DNA from: CAYVWB01 sp964455395
GTDB lineage: Bacteria > Desulfobacterota > Desulfovibrionia > Desulfovibrionales > Desulfovibrionaceae
DNA: 64,000 bases
Assembly (NCBI GenBank): GCA_964455395.1
Contig: CAYVWB010000005.1
Coordinates: 28,633-92,632 of the forward strand
Direction: 5' to 3'
Within the stretch, counting starts at the first letter, position 1; the number at the start of each line of letters is the position of its first letter. A program made the position numbers and the translations under genes. The notes below the pieces were generated by a model. The model saw nothing but the letters and a program-made list of their open reading frames with translations. It was not told the DNA's origin and made no database searches. Shown here one piece after another: positions 8,738-17,389 of the stretch.

Positions 8738-9952
8738 CTAGGCCTTGCGCGCGGCCAGCAACTCTTCCAGCACGGCGAGCACGCCGTCGAGGTCGTCGCG
8801 GGGGATGGTGAGAGGCGGCGCGAAACGAATGACGCGCTCCTGCGTGCAGTTGGTGATGTAACCGCGCTCCAGCAAGGCTTCCCAGACCCATCCCGCCGGC
8901 TCCTTGAAGACGAGACCAACAAGCAGCCCCATGCCGCGCGCATCATCCAGCAGTTCCGGGAACGCGCGGGCAAGGCCCTGCAACCGGTTCAGGAAGTAGG
9001 CGCCTTCGGCCTCGGCGCGCTCGATGAGGCGCTCTTCATCCAGAATACGCAGCACCTCCAAGCCGGCTGCGCTCAGCACGCCGCCCCCGCCGAAGGTGGT
9101 GGCGTGGCTGCCGGGCGCAAAGCCAGCGGCGGTCTCTGCGTCGGCCAACAGACACCCCATGGGCAGGCCGTTGGCCATGCCTTTGGCCGTGGTCACCACA
9201 TGGGGCTTCACGCCGTAACGCTGAAACGCGAAGAACGCGCCGCAGCGGCCCACGCCGGTCTGGATTTCATCCACCATCAGCAGCACTCCGCGTTCTTTAC
9301 AGAGCGATTCCAGCGCCTTGGCGTATTCAGGCTCCATGGGGCGCACGCCGCCTTCACCTTGCACCACCTCCACGAGGACGGCGGCTGTTTGCTCGGTGAT
9401 GGCGTTTCGCAGGGCCTCGATGTCGCCGAAAGGCGCGGTGCGGAAGCCTTCAGGCAGGGGCTCGAAATACTCCTTCACCTTGGGTTGTCCCGTGGCGGCG
9501 ATCATGCCCAGCGTACGGCCGTGGAAGGAGCCTTCCAGAGTGACCACCTCCCAGGCGTCGCGACCTTGCACCGTGCGCATGTACCGCCGCGCCAGCTTCA
9601 CGGCGGCTTCGTTGGCTTCCGCGCCGGAGTTGCAGAAGAAGACCTTGCTCCCCGCGCCGAGACCGCCGCGCGCCGTGAGCGCCTCCGCCAGGGCCACCTG
9701 CTTTTCATGATAGAAGAGATTGGAAAGATGAACAAGCTCGACGGCTTGTGCAGCCACGGCCCTGGCGATGTCCTCCCGGCTGTGGCCGCAGTTGCAGACA
9801 GCTAGGCCGGCCAGCATATCCACATACTCGCGGCCGTCGAGATCCCAGAGGCGGCAGTCCCTGGCGCGAGCCACAGCCAAGGGGTAGCGCCCGTACGTGT
9901 TGCAGATGACGGCTTCGGTGCGGGCTTTCAACGAATCGAAGGCGTTGCTCAT
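8738..9952 (-). CDS. argD: Acetylornithine aminotransferase
   Basis: This class III PLP-dependent aminotransferase of 404 residues makes N-acetylornithine in arginine synthesis, and in many bacteria also N-succinyl-diaminopimelate. Visible motifs are FFCNSGAEANEAA, EGSFHGRT, VVQGEGGV, LMVDEIQTGVGR, and the Schiff-base Lys in TTAKGMANGLPMG, followed by HATTFGGG. The start ATG overlaps the dut stop by four bases, with GAGGA 7 nt upstream inside dut, so dut and argD are coupled. argF, argG and argH lie 27 kb away on the same strand. The close paralog astC/gabT is less likely given the length and motifs. Confidence 0.92.
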   Translation of the reverse strand: MSNAFDSLKARTEAVICNTYGRYPLAVARARDCRLWDLDGREYVDMLAGLAVCNCGHSREDIARAVAAQAVELVHLSNLFYHEKQVALAEALTARGGLGAGSKVFFCNSGAEANEAAVKLARRYMRTVQGRDAWEVVTLEGSFHGRTLGMIAATGQPKVKEYFEPLPEGFRTAPFGDIEALRNAITEQTAAVLVEVVQGEGGVRPMEPEYAKALESLCKERGVLLMVDEIQTGVGRCGAFFAFQRYGVKPHVVTTAKGMANGLPMGCLLADAETAAGFAPGSHATTFGGGGVLSAAGLEVLRILDEERLIERAEAEGAYFLNRLQGLARAFPELLDDARGMGLLVGLVFKEPAGWVWEALLERGYITNCTQERVIRFAPPLTIPRDDLDGVLAVLEELLAARKA

Positions 9953-10695
9953 GACGCGTCCTCGTGCGGTGCGTGGGGTGATGGCGTTGTCGCTTCATCA
10001 GCGGAAGCCGTGGATTCCATGTCTGCGTTGACGTTGGCGTCTGTTCGTCGGTGTTCCTTGCGGCCGGTGTGACCGAAGCCGCCTCCGCCACGCGCCGTCT
10101 CGGAGAGGGAATCCACACGCACGACCTGGGCGGCGTAGAACGGCAGGATGAGGAGCTGGGCCACGCGTTCGCCGTGTTCAATGACCCGGGGCTCCGCAGA
10201 GGTATTCAGCAAACTGACAATGATCTCGCCGCGATAGTCCGGGTCGATGACGCCGACGCCTTGGCTCACGGTGACGCCCTTCTTCGCTCCCAAGCCGGAG
10301 CGCGCGAAGAGGAACCCCGCCAGGCCCGGCGCGTCGATCTCGATGGCGACGCCTGTCGGCGTGGGGAACCGCGCCCCCGGGGCCAGCGTAAGCCGCCGGT
10401 CCTTCAGCTGATCCAGACAAGCCTTGAGATCCAGGCCCGCGGACCCCGCCGTGGCTCGCACCAGGTCGTGGCCGCCGTCATCCCGGGTGTAGGGACAGCG
10501 GCCGGGCTCGGTGCAGCGCAGGAACGCCACTTTCACCGGCACGGCAAGCGGCGAATCCGGGAGCGAAGACACGTTTTCCGCGGCGTCATGGTGGGCATGG
10601 CCTGGCCGGGCGCCCTGCTCGACGACGGTATTCCCGGAGAGAGGGGACGTGTGGGACGAGGGGGCTGACGAGGGCGAGGGGACGTCTTCAGACAT
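9949..10695 (-). CDS. dut: dUTP diphosphatase with N- and C-terminal extensions
   Basis: It hydrolyses dUTP to dUMP and PPi, keeping uracil out of DNA. The five trimeric dUTPase motifs are present: SAGLDLKA, RSGLGAKKGV, GVIDPDYRGEI, RVAQLLI, and RGGGGFGHTGR (usually RGxxGFGSTG). The core is about 150 residues but the protein is 248. The N-terminal ~50 residues are Ser/Pro/His-rich and the C-terminal ~35 are low-complexity, and neither resembles a known domain. AAGGAG lies 5-6 nt before ATG 10695. It is cotranscribed with argD. Confidence 0.92.
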   Translation of the reverse strand: MSEDVPSPSSAPSSHTSPLSGNTVVEQGARPGHAHHDAAENVSSLPDSPLAVPVKVAFLRCTEPGRCPYTRDDGGHDLVRATAGSAGLDLKACLDQLKDRRLTLAPGARFPTPTGVAIEIDAPGLAGFLFARSGLGAKKGVTVSQGVGVIDPDYRGEIIVSLLNTSAEPRVIEHGERVAQLLILPFYAAQVVRVDSLSETARGGGGFGHTGRKEHRRTDANVNADMESTASADEATTPSPHAPHEDAS

Positions 10696-10807
10696 GGGGA
10701 CTCCTTGCGGGCCACTGATAGCGCCAGCCGCGCCGCAATGCAAGGCGCCCGGGTCGCTTCGTCGAAAAAACCTCGCGCCCCGCTCGCAAACGCGTCCGCG
10801 TCCGTCC

Positions 10808-12025
10808 TCAGACGATGGAAAGCACGTGGTTGATGACTTTCATGGGGTCGAGATACGGGGGATTGTGCTCGTCCACCAGATCCACGTCGATGATCTCCAC
10901 GCCGAAACGCCGCAGTTTGGTCAAATCCTTGGGCTCCGGGTAGACGCCCCGCTTGGTGTCCACCAGCAGGAAGTTCAATAGCGCATCGCGGGCGCAGTCC
11001 GCTTTGCACCCGGCCTGCAACGTCTCCATGAGCATGCGGACCTGCCCGTGGAGCCCCATGTTGTGGACCTCCGGATCCGGCGCGGAGTTGGGGACATAGA
11101 TCTTGGGGCATTCGTTTTCGCTGACGGCTTGGCCCACTCCGGCTGGCAGGAGGTTGGCGATGAGGCTGGACCAGAAGCTGCCTATTGGGTAAACGATGCA
11201 CTCCGCAGAGCCGATAAGCTCCTTCACCTTGTTGCGGATGGGCGGCTCCACGGGCTCCGGCGCAGGGTCGCCGGGTTTCCAAGCTTCGTGCTGGCGAGTG
11301 AGATAGAGCCGCTTGATCCCCTGCTGCAATGGCGCGACTTCCTTGCCGGTGATGCGGTGTTGACCCACGATGTAGGTGTCGTCCTCCATCTCTGCGACGA
11401 GGTGCAAGTCCGCGGAGATGACAGGCCGCACCATGCCTTTGACGTCAACCAGCTTGGAGAAGAGGTATATGACGGGGTCGAGGTGGCGGCCGTAGTTGAA
11501 GAAGCCCCCAGCCAATATCAGATTCCCTATTGAAGCGCCCCGGAGCGGGAAGTCCTTGCTCATGCGTTCTTCAAAGAAGCGCAGGTGGTTGCGGATGAGC
11601 TTGCGCATGGGGTCGCCCACTTTGGCCACCAAGGGGTCCTTGCCGTCGCGCATGCGGCCGAGGCGATCGCGCAGCGCTGTTTCATCCTCGTCCTTGGGGA
11701 AGCGGTACGCGAAGAGGTCGAAGATGGCGGTGTCCGCCGTGGGCGAGCGATCCGCCAAAGCCATGAGGCGGTTGCGCACATCCCCTACGGCCAACATCTT
11801 GAAATGCCTGCGCAACTCCGCAGAGCTCCCCCCCGAGTCGAAGGGGGTGATGATGTGGATGGAGTTGTGCGTGTATTCGATGAGCTTCTGCGAGAGCTCT
11901 TTGAGCGCAGTGCCCCCGGAGAAGAAGAGCACACGCGGCCCCAGCTCCGGCGCGCGCTCGTAGCGGGCCAGCCGCACCGCGTCCGGCAAGGACACGGTGC
12001 GGCAGACTTTGATGGCGTGAGACAC
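10808..12025 (-). CDS. CofD-like protein of the GAK locus
   Basis: The 405-residue protein belongs to the CofD/YvcK superfamily, with FFSGGTALKELS near residues 34-45 (the GGGTGL-type loop) and ITPFDSGGSSAELRR (the DDGGSSG motif). Family members include the F420 enzyme CofD and the cell-wall/metabolism regulator YvcK, both binding a phosphorylated or nucleotide-like ligand. This divergent, longer form matches what I recall as 'GAK system CofD-like protein', of unknown function. The start is GTG 12025: AAGGG with 9-nt spacing overlaps the end of the kinase gene, whose stop is 5 bases upstream. It is the last gene of the seven-gene run. Confidence 0.85.
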   Translation of the reverse strand: MSHAIKVCRTVSLPDAVRLARYERAPELGPRVLFFSGGTALKELSQKLIEYTHNSIHIITPFDSGGSSAELRRHFKMLAVGDVRNRLMALADRSPTADTAIFDLFAYRFPKDEDETALRDRLGRMRDGKDPLVAKVGDPMRKLIRNHLRFFEERMSKDFPLRGASIGNLILAGGFFNYGRHLDPVIYLFSKLVDVKGMVRPVISADLHLVAEMEDDTYIVGQHRITGKEVAPLQQGIKRLYLTRQHEAWKPGDPAPEPVEPPIRNKVKELIGSAECIVYPIGSFWSSLIANLLPAGVGQAVSENECPKIYVPNSAPDPEVHNMGLHGQVRMLMETLQAGCKADCARDALLNFLLVDTKRGVYPEPKDLTKLRRFGVEIIDVDLVDEHNPPYLDPMKVINHVLSIV

Positions 12026-12030
12026 GTTAT

Positions 12031-13122
12031 TTATCCCTTCAGGATCTCGTGGCATTTTTCAGCAGCGAGCTCGAAGTCCACGCCCCCGGAGAGTTCGTAG
12101 ACAGGGCACTTTTCGAGCAGTTTCAAATACGCCGCCTCGGAGAAGTCTTCCTGACCGTCCGACTTCGAGCGGTAGAAGAGCCCCGTGGATTTCATGAACG
12201 CCGGCATGAGGTCCGGCCGGCTGGCGATATCGATGCGGTTCACCTCCAAGGGCCCGTTGTCGCGCTTCCAGTTCAGCAGCACCAGGGAGGACATGGGCGC
12301 TGCGAGGCGGAACTTGCCTGCGCCGAAGCATTCGTCGATGAAGGCGTCGTACTTGTGCTCCAGGGTCCACAGTTCGTCCGGCGGCATGGCGGCGAAGCGG
12401 TCGCGGTCTTCTTCGTCCATCACCGGCGCCAAGGAGGGGTTGTGCAGCACGGTGCCCGGGTTGATGCGGGGCATCTTGGCCACGCCGTACATCATCAAGC
12501 CTGTTGCGGGATCGCCTTCAGGAGCGTTGCGCACCATGAGCCGATCGTTGGAGACGAAGGAAACGCCCAGCCGCATGACGTGCAGCGCCAGGGTGGACTT
12601 GCCCATGCCGGAGAACCCGGCAAAGGCCATGCCGTTGTTCTCGTGGACAACGCCCGCGGCGTGGAAGAGGAGGCTGCCTTGGTGCAGGGTCCACTCGATG
12701 AAGCGGTTGTTGATGAAGTTGACGACCTGATTGTCGTTCTCCATGCACGGTCCCACGGCGAGGTTCACCTCCGGCCCAAAGGCGAAGACCATGCCGGTGA
12801 TGCGTTTGCGCACGATGCGGCCGTCCGGCAAGTCGATCCACTCTTCTTTGATTTTGGATTTGCCGGGGTCGGGCTGCTTCACGTTGAATTCGCCGAAGGT
12901 TTCGGGGGCTGGCGCGGGGGCTTCCACGGCATGGATGACGGTGTGCGCGGCGGCAGGCGTTGTGTCAGGCAGGAAGTCGCGGAAGTATTCCTTCAGCTTT
13001 TCCAAGAGTTCCGGGGAATTGGCCTTCACCTGCGTGACATAGCCGTCGAAGTCCAGCCAGAGTTCCGCGGCCATGGGGTGCGCAGCTGCGGTAGCGTCGA
13101 AGTATTGTTTGATGGACTGCAT
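12031..13122 (-). CDS. HprK-related kinase B (GAK locus)
   Basis: The 363-residue protein has a P-loop GFSGMGKST (residues 169-177) preceded by LLFHAAGVVHENNGMAFAG, the arrangement of HPr kinase/phosphorylase-type P-loops. The N-terminal 150 residues are specific to this subfamily. True HprK phosphorylates HPr Ser46; no HPr or PTS gene is visible here, so the target is unknown and may be another GAK protein. GGAGG 7 nt before the ATG lies across the ATP-grasp stop, with only two bases between genes, so it is tightly coupled. Confidence 0.85.
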   Translation of the reverse strand: MQSIKQYFDATAAAHPMAAELWLDFDGYVTQVKANSPELLEKLKEYFRDFLPDTTPAAAHTVIHAVEAPAPAPETFGEFNVKQPDPGKSKIKEEWIDLPDGRIVRKRITGMVFAFGPEVNLAVGPCMENDNQVVNFINNRFIEWTLHQGSLLFHAAGVVHENNGMAFAGFSGMGKSTLALHVMRLGVSFVSNDRLMVRNAPEGDPATGLMMYGVAKMPRINPGTVLHNPSLAPVMDEEDRDRFAAMPPDELWTLEHKYDAFIDECFGAGKFRLAAPMSSLVLLNWKRDNGPLEVNRIDIASRPDLMPAFMKSTGLFYRSKSDGQEDFSEAAYLKLLEKCPVYELSGGVDFELAAEKCHEILKG

Positions 13123-13124
13123 GG

Positions 13125-14003
13125 TTAGCCTCCGATCTTGCCGAGTACGTAGTCCACGTAGCGTTCGGCGGCGTCTATGGAGTTGGCGTCGCGCAAGCCG
13201 CGGAAACCGCCGAAAGCGGACACTTCGAAGACTTTGGGGCCATCAGGCGTCTCCACCACGTCGACGGAGGTGAAGTCCAAGCCGAAGAGTTTCTGGGCGG
13301 TGTCAGCAATTTCCAACACTTCAGCGGAGGGTTCGTACGCTTCGTACTTGCCGCCGGAGCGGGTGGTGGTGTTCCAGGAATCCGAGGCGCCGGCGCGGGC
13401 GTAGGTGGCGAGGTATTCGCCGCCCAGGTAGGCCACGCCCAGGTCTTTCCCGGGGTGTTTCACCATTTGTTGCAGATACATGAAGGGGTTGTGCTCCTTG
13501 AACGTCTCGATGCGGGCGCGGGCGTCCACGCCGGCTTCGATGACGGTCATGCCGCGGGCTTTGGTGGAGTAGATGGGCTTGAACACGGCGCGGCCGAAGC
13601 GTTCCACGAAAGCGATGGCCTCTTCCACGTCCTCGGTGATGGCGGTGGGGGGCATGGGCACGCCGCCAGCCGCCAAGGTGACGGTGCAGCTGGTGCGGTC
13701 CAGCACGCGGATGATGACGTCCGGGTCGGAGAAGACGGGGACGCCGACCTTCGTCTTCAAGTAGCGTAGGATCTCAAGTCGATCCAGCAACATGGGTGAA
13801 TACACCGGACCAGCTTTCTTGATGATGATGGCGTCCATCTCGTGCAGGGGCTGGCCGGCGGCCCAGACTTCCCCTTTTTCGAGATCCAGAGCCACGGTTT
13901 CCGGGTCGATGAGGCAACGGAAACCGGTCTTGGCTTCCGCGTGGTCGGCGAGGAGTTCGGAGGACCAGCCCTCGGGCACCCCGTAGATGGCGATCTTCTT
14001 CAT
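13125..14003 (-). CDS. ATP-grasp enzyme of the GAK locus
   Basis: The 292-residue ATP-grasp protein resembles RimK/glutathione-synthetase-like ligases: VFSDPDVIIRVLDRT, the Lys-containing strand AVFKPIYSTKARGM, LQQMVKHPGKDLGVAYLGGEY, and a terminal VDVVETPDGPKVFEVSAFGG. In that last motif the usual metal-binding E-x-N reads E-V-S, so Asn is missing at that position. Such enzymes join a carboxylate to an amine or thiol with ATP. The substrate is unknown. AGGGA about 9 nt before ATG 14003 selects that start over a longer, unconserved N-terminus. Confidence 0.85.
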   Translation of the reverse strand: MKKIAIYGVPEGWSSELLADHAEAKTGFRCLIDPETVALDLEKGEVWAAGQPLHEMDAIIIKKAGPVYSPMLLDRLEILRYLKTKVGVPVFSDPDVIIRVLDRTSCTVTLAAGGVPMPPTAITEDVEEAIAFVERFGRAVFKPIYSTKARGMTVIEAGVDARARIETFKEHNPFMYLQQMVKHPGKDLGVAYLGGEYLATYARAGASDSWNTTTRSGGKYEAYEPSAEVLEIADTAQKLFGLDFTSVDVVETPDGPKVFEVSAFGGFRGLRDANSIDAAERYVDYVLGKIGG

Positions 14004-14094
14004 GACAGCGTTCCCTTCTCCCCCGGGGGGTCGGATGGTGGACGAACGCGCGTGGCGTGCTGCGCAGCGCGAAGCCTGGGTGGCGGTTGTGCGA

Positions 14095-15780
14095 TCAATA
14101 GACGATGACATCCTCTGGCAGGACGAAGTCCTCCCAAGCGGAGCCGCGATGATCCAATATCTTTTCGAGCAGATACGCCCCGCGCAGGAACATGTTCTTG
14201 GCGAAGCTGGGGTTCAGCTCGAAGCGTGTGGAAGTGATGAAGCTGCGCGCCAGTCCCAGCGCAAGTCGGGCGTCGAAACGCGTGTCGCCCTGGGCTTCGC
14301 CGTACTCCTTGGCGAAGCGGTACATCCGCAAGGCCACGGCGTTCAGGCGGCCTCGGGTGTACACTTCGAAGATGGGCAGCCGGAAGTTGGAGACGAGGAA
14401 GACGGAGATGTCCTGCAAGGGGTCGTATTGTTTGGAGCGGTGCAGGTCGATGAAGTGGATGCGCTGCGACTCGTGGTCGTAGAGGATGTTGTTGCTGTTG
14501 AAGTCGCCGTGGATGAAGACCGAGTACGGCGCTTCCAGCTCGGCTTCCACCTCCCGCGCAGCAGCAAGCACGTCCTCGAAGGAGTGCACGTCCACGGCGC
14601 CGATGGATTTCGCATCCCAAGTGAACTGTGGGTAGAGCCGACGCACGTCGCCCAGGCGGGACTCCAGCTGGCTGATGTACCCTGCCGCGGTGGGCGCCAC
14701 AGCCATGGTGTGGTCCCACGCGGTGGTCAGCGTCTGTTCCGTGAGGAAGAGCGCGTTGTCCATGATGTCGTAGTCGGCTGTGAGGACGACGTCCTGGACG
14801 GTGCATCCGGGGAGGTATTCGATGAGCATGGAGGCCTGGGAGCCGTCTTCCTGGTGCGCCAGGACTTTGGGCGGCAGCCCGGGCATGATGGATTCCCACC
14901 GGTTGATGTTCTCCATCTCCTGCATCAGTTTCTTGCGGTTGCCTTCCTTGAAGAGCACGCCGGAAGCGGGGTCCTTGTCGCAGTGGGAGTCCTCGGCGTT
15001 TTCGGAAGATTGCGCGGCGTGTGCGGAGACGCGGCCGATGCGGCAGCCCGAGCGCGTGCCCCAGATGGATTGGAATTCCACGTCGGAGATGGGCAGCTCC
15101 ATGCCGGACTTGGCGAGGGTCTCGCGCAGGGCTTCATACTGGCGGATCTTGAACTTCTCGCCGACAGCCGCGAAGATGATCGCCTCACCAATATTTAACA
15201 AAGAGTCACCCATACGCTCCAGATAGCGGAGAATGAGGTGACTGGTGATGAGGTTTTCGGTCTCCCGCCCGCTGCGCAACTCATTGAGGATGCGGTCGAA
15301 TTGGATCTTGTAGAGGAAGTCCAGGGTGAATTCGCTCCGGCAGATCTTGAAGGCTTTGCTCATGTCCTGCTGGAGCATGGCTTCGTAGGTGAGGTTGAGC
15401 GCGTCGAGGATGGCGACGAAGAACTTGCCCAGGTCGAAACGGGTGATGAAGTCTTTGCTTTTAAGGTACTTGGTCTGTCCGACGATGTTGACGGCGAAGT
15501 CGCCGATGCGTTCCAGGTTGCTGGCGACCGTGTTGGAAGCGCGCAGCAAGTCCACGTCGCGTCGGTTCTGGGAGCCGAGGCGGTGGATGGCGGAGAAGCA
15601 TTTGTTCTCGATGACGCTTTTCAGGTTGTCGATATAGTCGTCGCGCGATTCGACGGCTTCGATGGTCTTGGCGTCCATGGTTTCGAGCACCTTCTGGGTG
15701 TTCTCCACCTGTTTGACCACTTCCAGGACCATGAAGCGGAAATTTTCCGCGATGCCTTCCTGCTGGAGGATGCGTTGCAC
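14095..15780 (-). CDS. PhoU-domain protein fused to an APH-type kinase domain
   Basis: The 561-residue protein has two parts. Residues 1-230 form two PhoU-like three-helix repeats with metal-site motifs NLERIGDFAVNI and YLERMGDSLLNI. Residues about 255-561 form an aminoglycoside-phosphotransferase/choline-kinase-like domain with the catalytic loop HGDFNSNNILYD and the Mg-binding IHFIDLHRS. PhoU proteins sense or relay phosphate status through Pst; APH domains phosphorylate small molecules. The target is unknown. The start is GTG 15780, with AGGGG 8 nt upstream, 18 bases after the amphi-Trp stop. It sits in the GAK run just downstream of a Pho operon. I infer a phosphate-linked kinase. Confidence 0.85.
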   Translation of the reverse strand: MQRILQQEGIAENFRFMVLEVVKQVENTQKVLETMDAKTIEAVESRDDYIDNLKSVIENKCFSAIHRLGSQNRRDVDLLRASNTVASNLERIGDFAVNIVGQTKYLKSKDFITRFDLGKFFVAILDALNLTYEAMLQQDMSKAFKICRSEFTLDFLYKIQFDRILNELRSGRETENLITSHLILRYLERMGDSLLNIGEAIIFAAVGEKFKIRQYEALRETLAKSGMELPISDVEFQSIWGTRSGCRIGRVSAHAAQSSENAEDSHCDKDPASGVLFKEGNRKKLMQEMENINRWESIMPGLPPKVLAHQEDGSQASMLIEYLPGCTVQDVVLTADYDIMDNALFLTEQTLTTAWDHTMAVAPTAAGYISQLESRLGDVRRLYPQFTWDAKSIGAVDVHSFEDVLAAAREVEAELEAPYSVFIHGDFNSNNILYDHESQRIHFIDLHRSKQYDPLQDISVFLVSNFRLPIFEVYTRGRLNAVALRMYRFAKEYGEAQGDTRFDARLALGLARSFITSTRFELNPSFAKNMFLRGAYLLEKILDHRGSAWEDFVLPEDVIVY

Positions 15781-15798
15781 GGCGTCACCCCTTGGCGG

Positions 15799-16068
15799 CT
15801 AGCTGGACTCGACGACGAGGGTGTCGTCGCCGGATTCGGGGCCATCTTCTTCCTTCCAGCTCAGCTTGATGGCGAGCTTGCGCTGGTCGCCTTTGCGCTT
15901 GGCTTCCACATCGAAACGCAGCATGCCGTGCGGCTCCAGGATGAGCTCCTTGTTCTTGGCTGCGAGGCGAATCTTGCCTTGCGCCAAGCCCTCCGTGACG
16001 GCGTTGAGATACTTCAGGATGGAATCCAGGTCCTGCATGCTCTCGTGCTTGAAATTCAGATCTGCCAT
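15799..16068 (-). CDS. Amphi-Trp domain protein (GAK locus)
   Basis: This 89-residue protein consists of a single small alpha/beta domain: a helical first half with YLNAVTEGLAQGKIRL, then strands ELILEPHGMLRFDVEAKRK and LAIKLSWKEED. The ending with a Trp in an amphipathic strand gives the family its name as I recall it. Its function is unknown. The first half of the XXXCH protein two genes upstream has the same pattern, so the two are probably related. It is 34 bases from the PHP-like gene and 18 from the PhoU-kinase gene. Confidence 0.8.
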   Translation of the reverse strand: MADLNFKHESMQDLDSILKYLNAVTEGLAQGKIRLAAKNKELILEPHGMLRFDVEAKRKGDQRKLAIKLSWKEEDGPESGDDTLVVESS

Positions 16069-16102
16069 GGTGCGGCTCCTTTGCGCCTGCTGCTGCGTGG
16101 GG

Positions 16103-17284
16103 TCACGCCAGCCGGGCGGTGTATTCGTCGATGATGCGTTCGCGGTTCATGCCGGAAACCACGAGCTGCTTGCGGATGGCCATGTCGTCCCAGGCAGGCT
16201 GCAGGCCGATTTCCCGCACGGTCTTTTCCGGATCCTGATGCTCGGGATCTTTCGTCTTTTCGCTCATGTGACAATCGTCGCCCATGAACACGAGCATGGG
16301 TCGTTCGCCGTGTTGGCGCGTCTTGTTCTGGCGGTTCACCACGGTGATGAGGAATTCCGTGTACTCGCGCGACTGGGGGTTCCACACTTCGATACCGTCC
16401 ACGTCGTAGCCGGCGAGGAGGATGGGCCAGAACTGTTCCGGGTGGGGGATGACCACACCAGCGTTGAACGACCGGGCTTCCTCGATGACTTCGGAAGCGC
16501 GGTAGAAATGGCTCAGGGAGAAATCTTCTTTCACCAACTTCTTCACGGACTTGGCGTACATCTGCACCCGGGTGATGAGCTTGTCGCCATAGTCTTCGCG
16601 CATGGTGTCGAAAAAGTTGCGCACCAGTTTGTTCTTGATCATGTCACGAGGGGTTTCCACCCACCGGTCTTCGAGCATGGTCTTGAGCTTGTCCGTGTAG
16701 ATGGCGGCGAACTCCACGATATCTTCCGTGGCGCCTGTTTCCGCCGCGGCTTTCTGCCGCATGTCCTCTGCGCGGTCGCTGATGAGCGCATCCATGAACT
16801 CGAAGAGTTGCCCGCCGCGGTAGGTGAAGGTGTGGGCCAGCATGGATTCCAGCACGTGCGCGCGTTCGCCGAGATTTTCTTCCTTGAAATGGAGCAGCAG
16901 CTGCACTTTGCGGTTGAACCCGTGGGAGTAGCAGTCCACCTCCACGCCGGAATAGCCATCCAAGCTCATGATGACGTTGTGCTGCGTGGGGATGATGAGC
17001 CGTTTGCGCGCGTTGGGGTACATGGCGTCCACGCGCTGGGTGATGAGCTCCATGGGTACGAATTCCGGATGCCAGTGGACAGCGAGAACCGTGGTCTGGC
17101 GCGGAAAGGTCTTGGGCGGCGTGAGGATGCGCTGGCGTTGTTCCTCGGAGAGCGAGACGTCGATGATCTGCGCGTACCGTGCGGCGTCCTCTTCGGTGAT
17201 TTCCCGGGGAATGCGTTTGACATCCACCAGCTGACACTGCGCCGGGCAGTCGGTTTTGACGAGTTCCATTCGCTGTGGCGACAT
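16103..17284 (-). CDS. PHP-superfamily-like protein of the GAK locus
   Basis: I know no named function for this 393-residue protein. It shows the order of PHP metallo-phosphoesterase motifs: AVHWHPEF (H-x-H, His70/His72), a Glu in a GVEVD strand, VIPHPEQF, then GIEVWN and a terminal GDDCHM, which corresponds to the usual D-x-H. This suggests a trinuclear-metal hydrolase acting on a phosphate ester; inferred, not proven. ATG 17284 has AGGAG about 9 nt upstream, preferred over a downstream Met at 17269. A run of eight C on the coding strand lies about 30 bases before the start. It lies between the XXXCH and amphi-Trp genes. Confidence 0.7.
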   Translation of the reverse strand: MSPQRMELVKTDCPAQCQLVDVKRIPREITEEDAARYAQIIDVSLSEEQRQRILTPPKTFPRQTTVLAVHWHPEFVPMELITQRVDAMYPNARKRLIIPTQHNVIMSLDGYSGVEVDCYSHGFNRKVQLLLHFKEENLGERAHVLESMLAHTFTYRGGQLFEFMDALISDRAEDMRQKAAAETGATEDIVEFAAIYTDKLKTMLEDRWVETPRDMIKNKLVRNFFDTMREDYGDKLITRVQMYAKSVKKLVKEDFSLSHFYRASEVIEEARSFNAGVVIPHPEQFWPILLAGYDVDGIEVWNPQSREYTEFLITVVNRQNKTRQHGERPMLVFMGDDCHMSEKTKDPEHQDPEKTVREIGLQPAWDDMAIRKQLVVSGMNRERIIDEYTARLA

Positions 17285-17389
17285 AAGGGATGGCTCCTGC
17301 GTGGTTTGGGGGCGGGGGGGGACTGCGAGGGAAGAGGCCGCGTCGACCCCCCGCCTCCTAGCGCACGGCGCGCCGTGCTGCAAGGCTGC

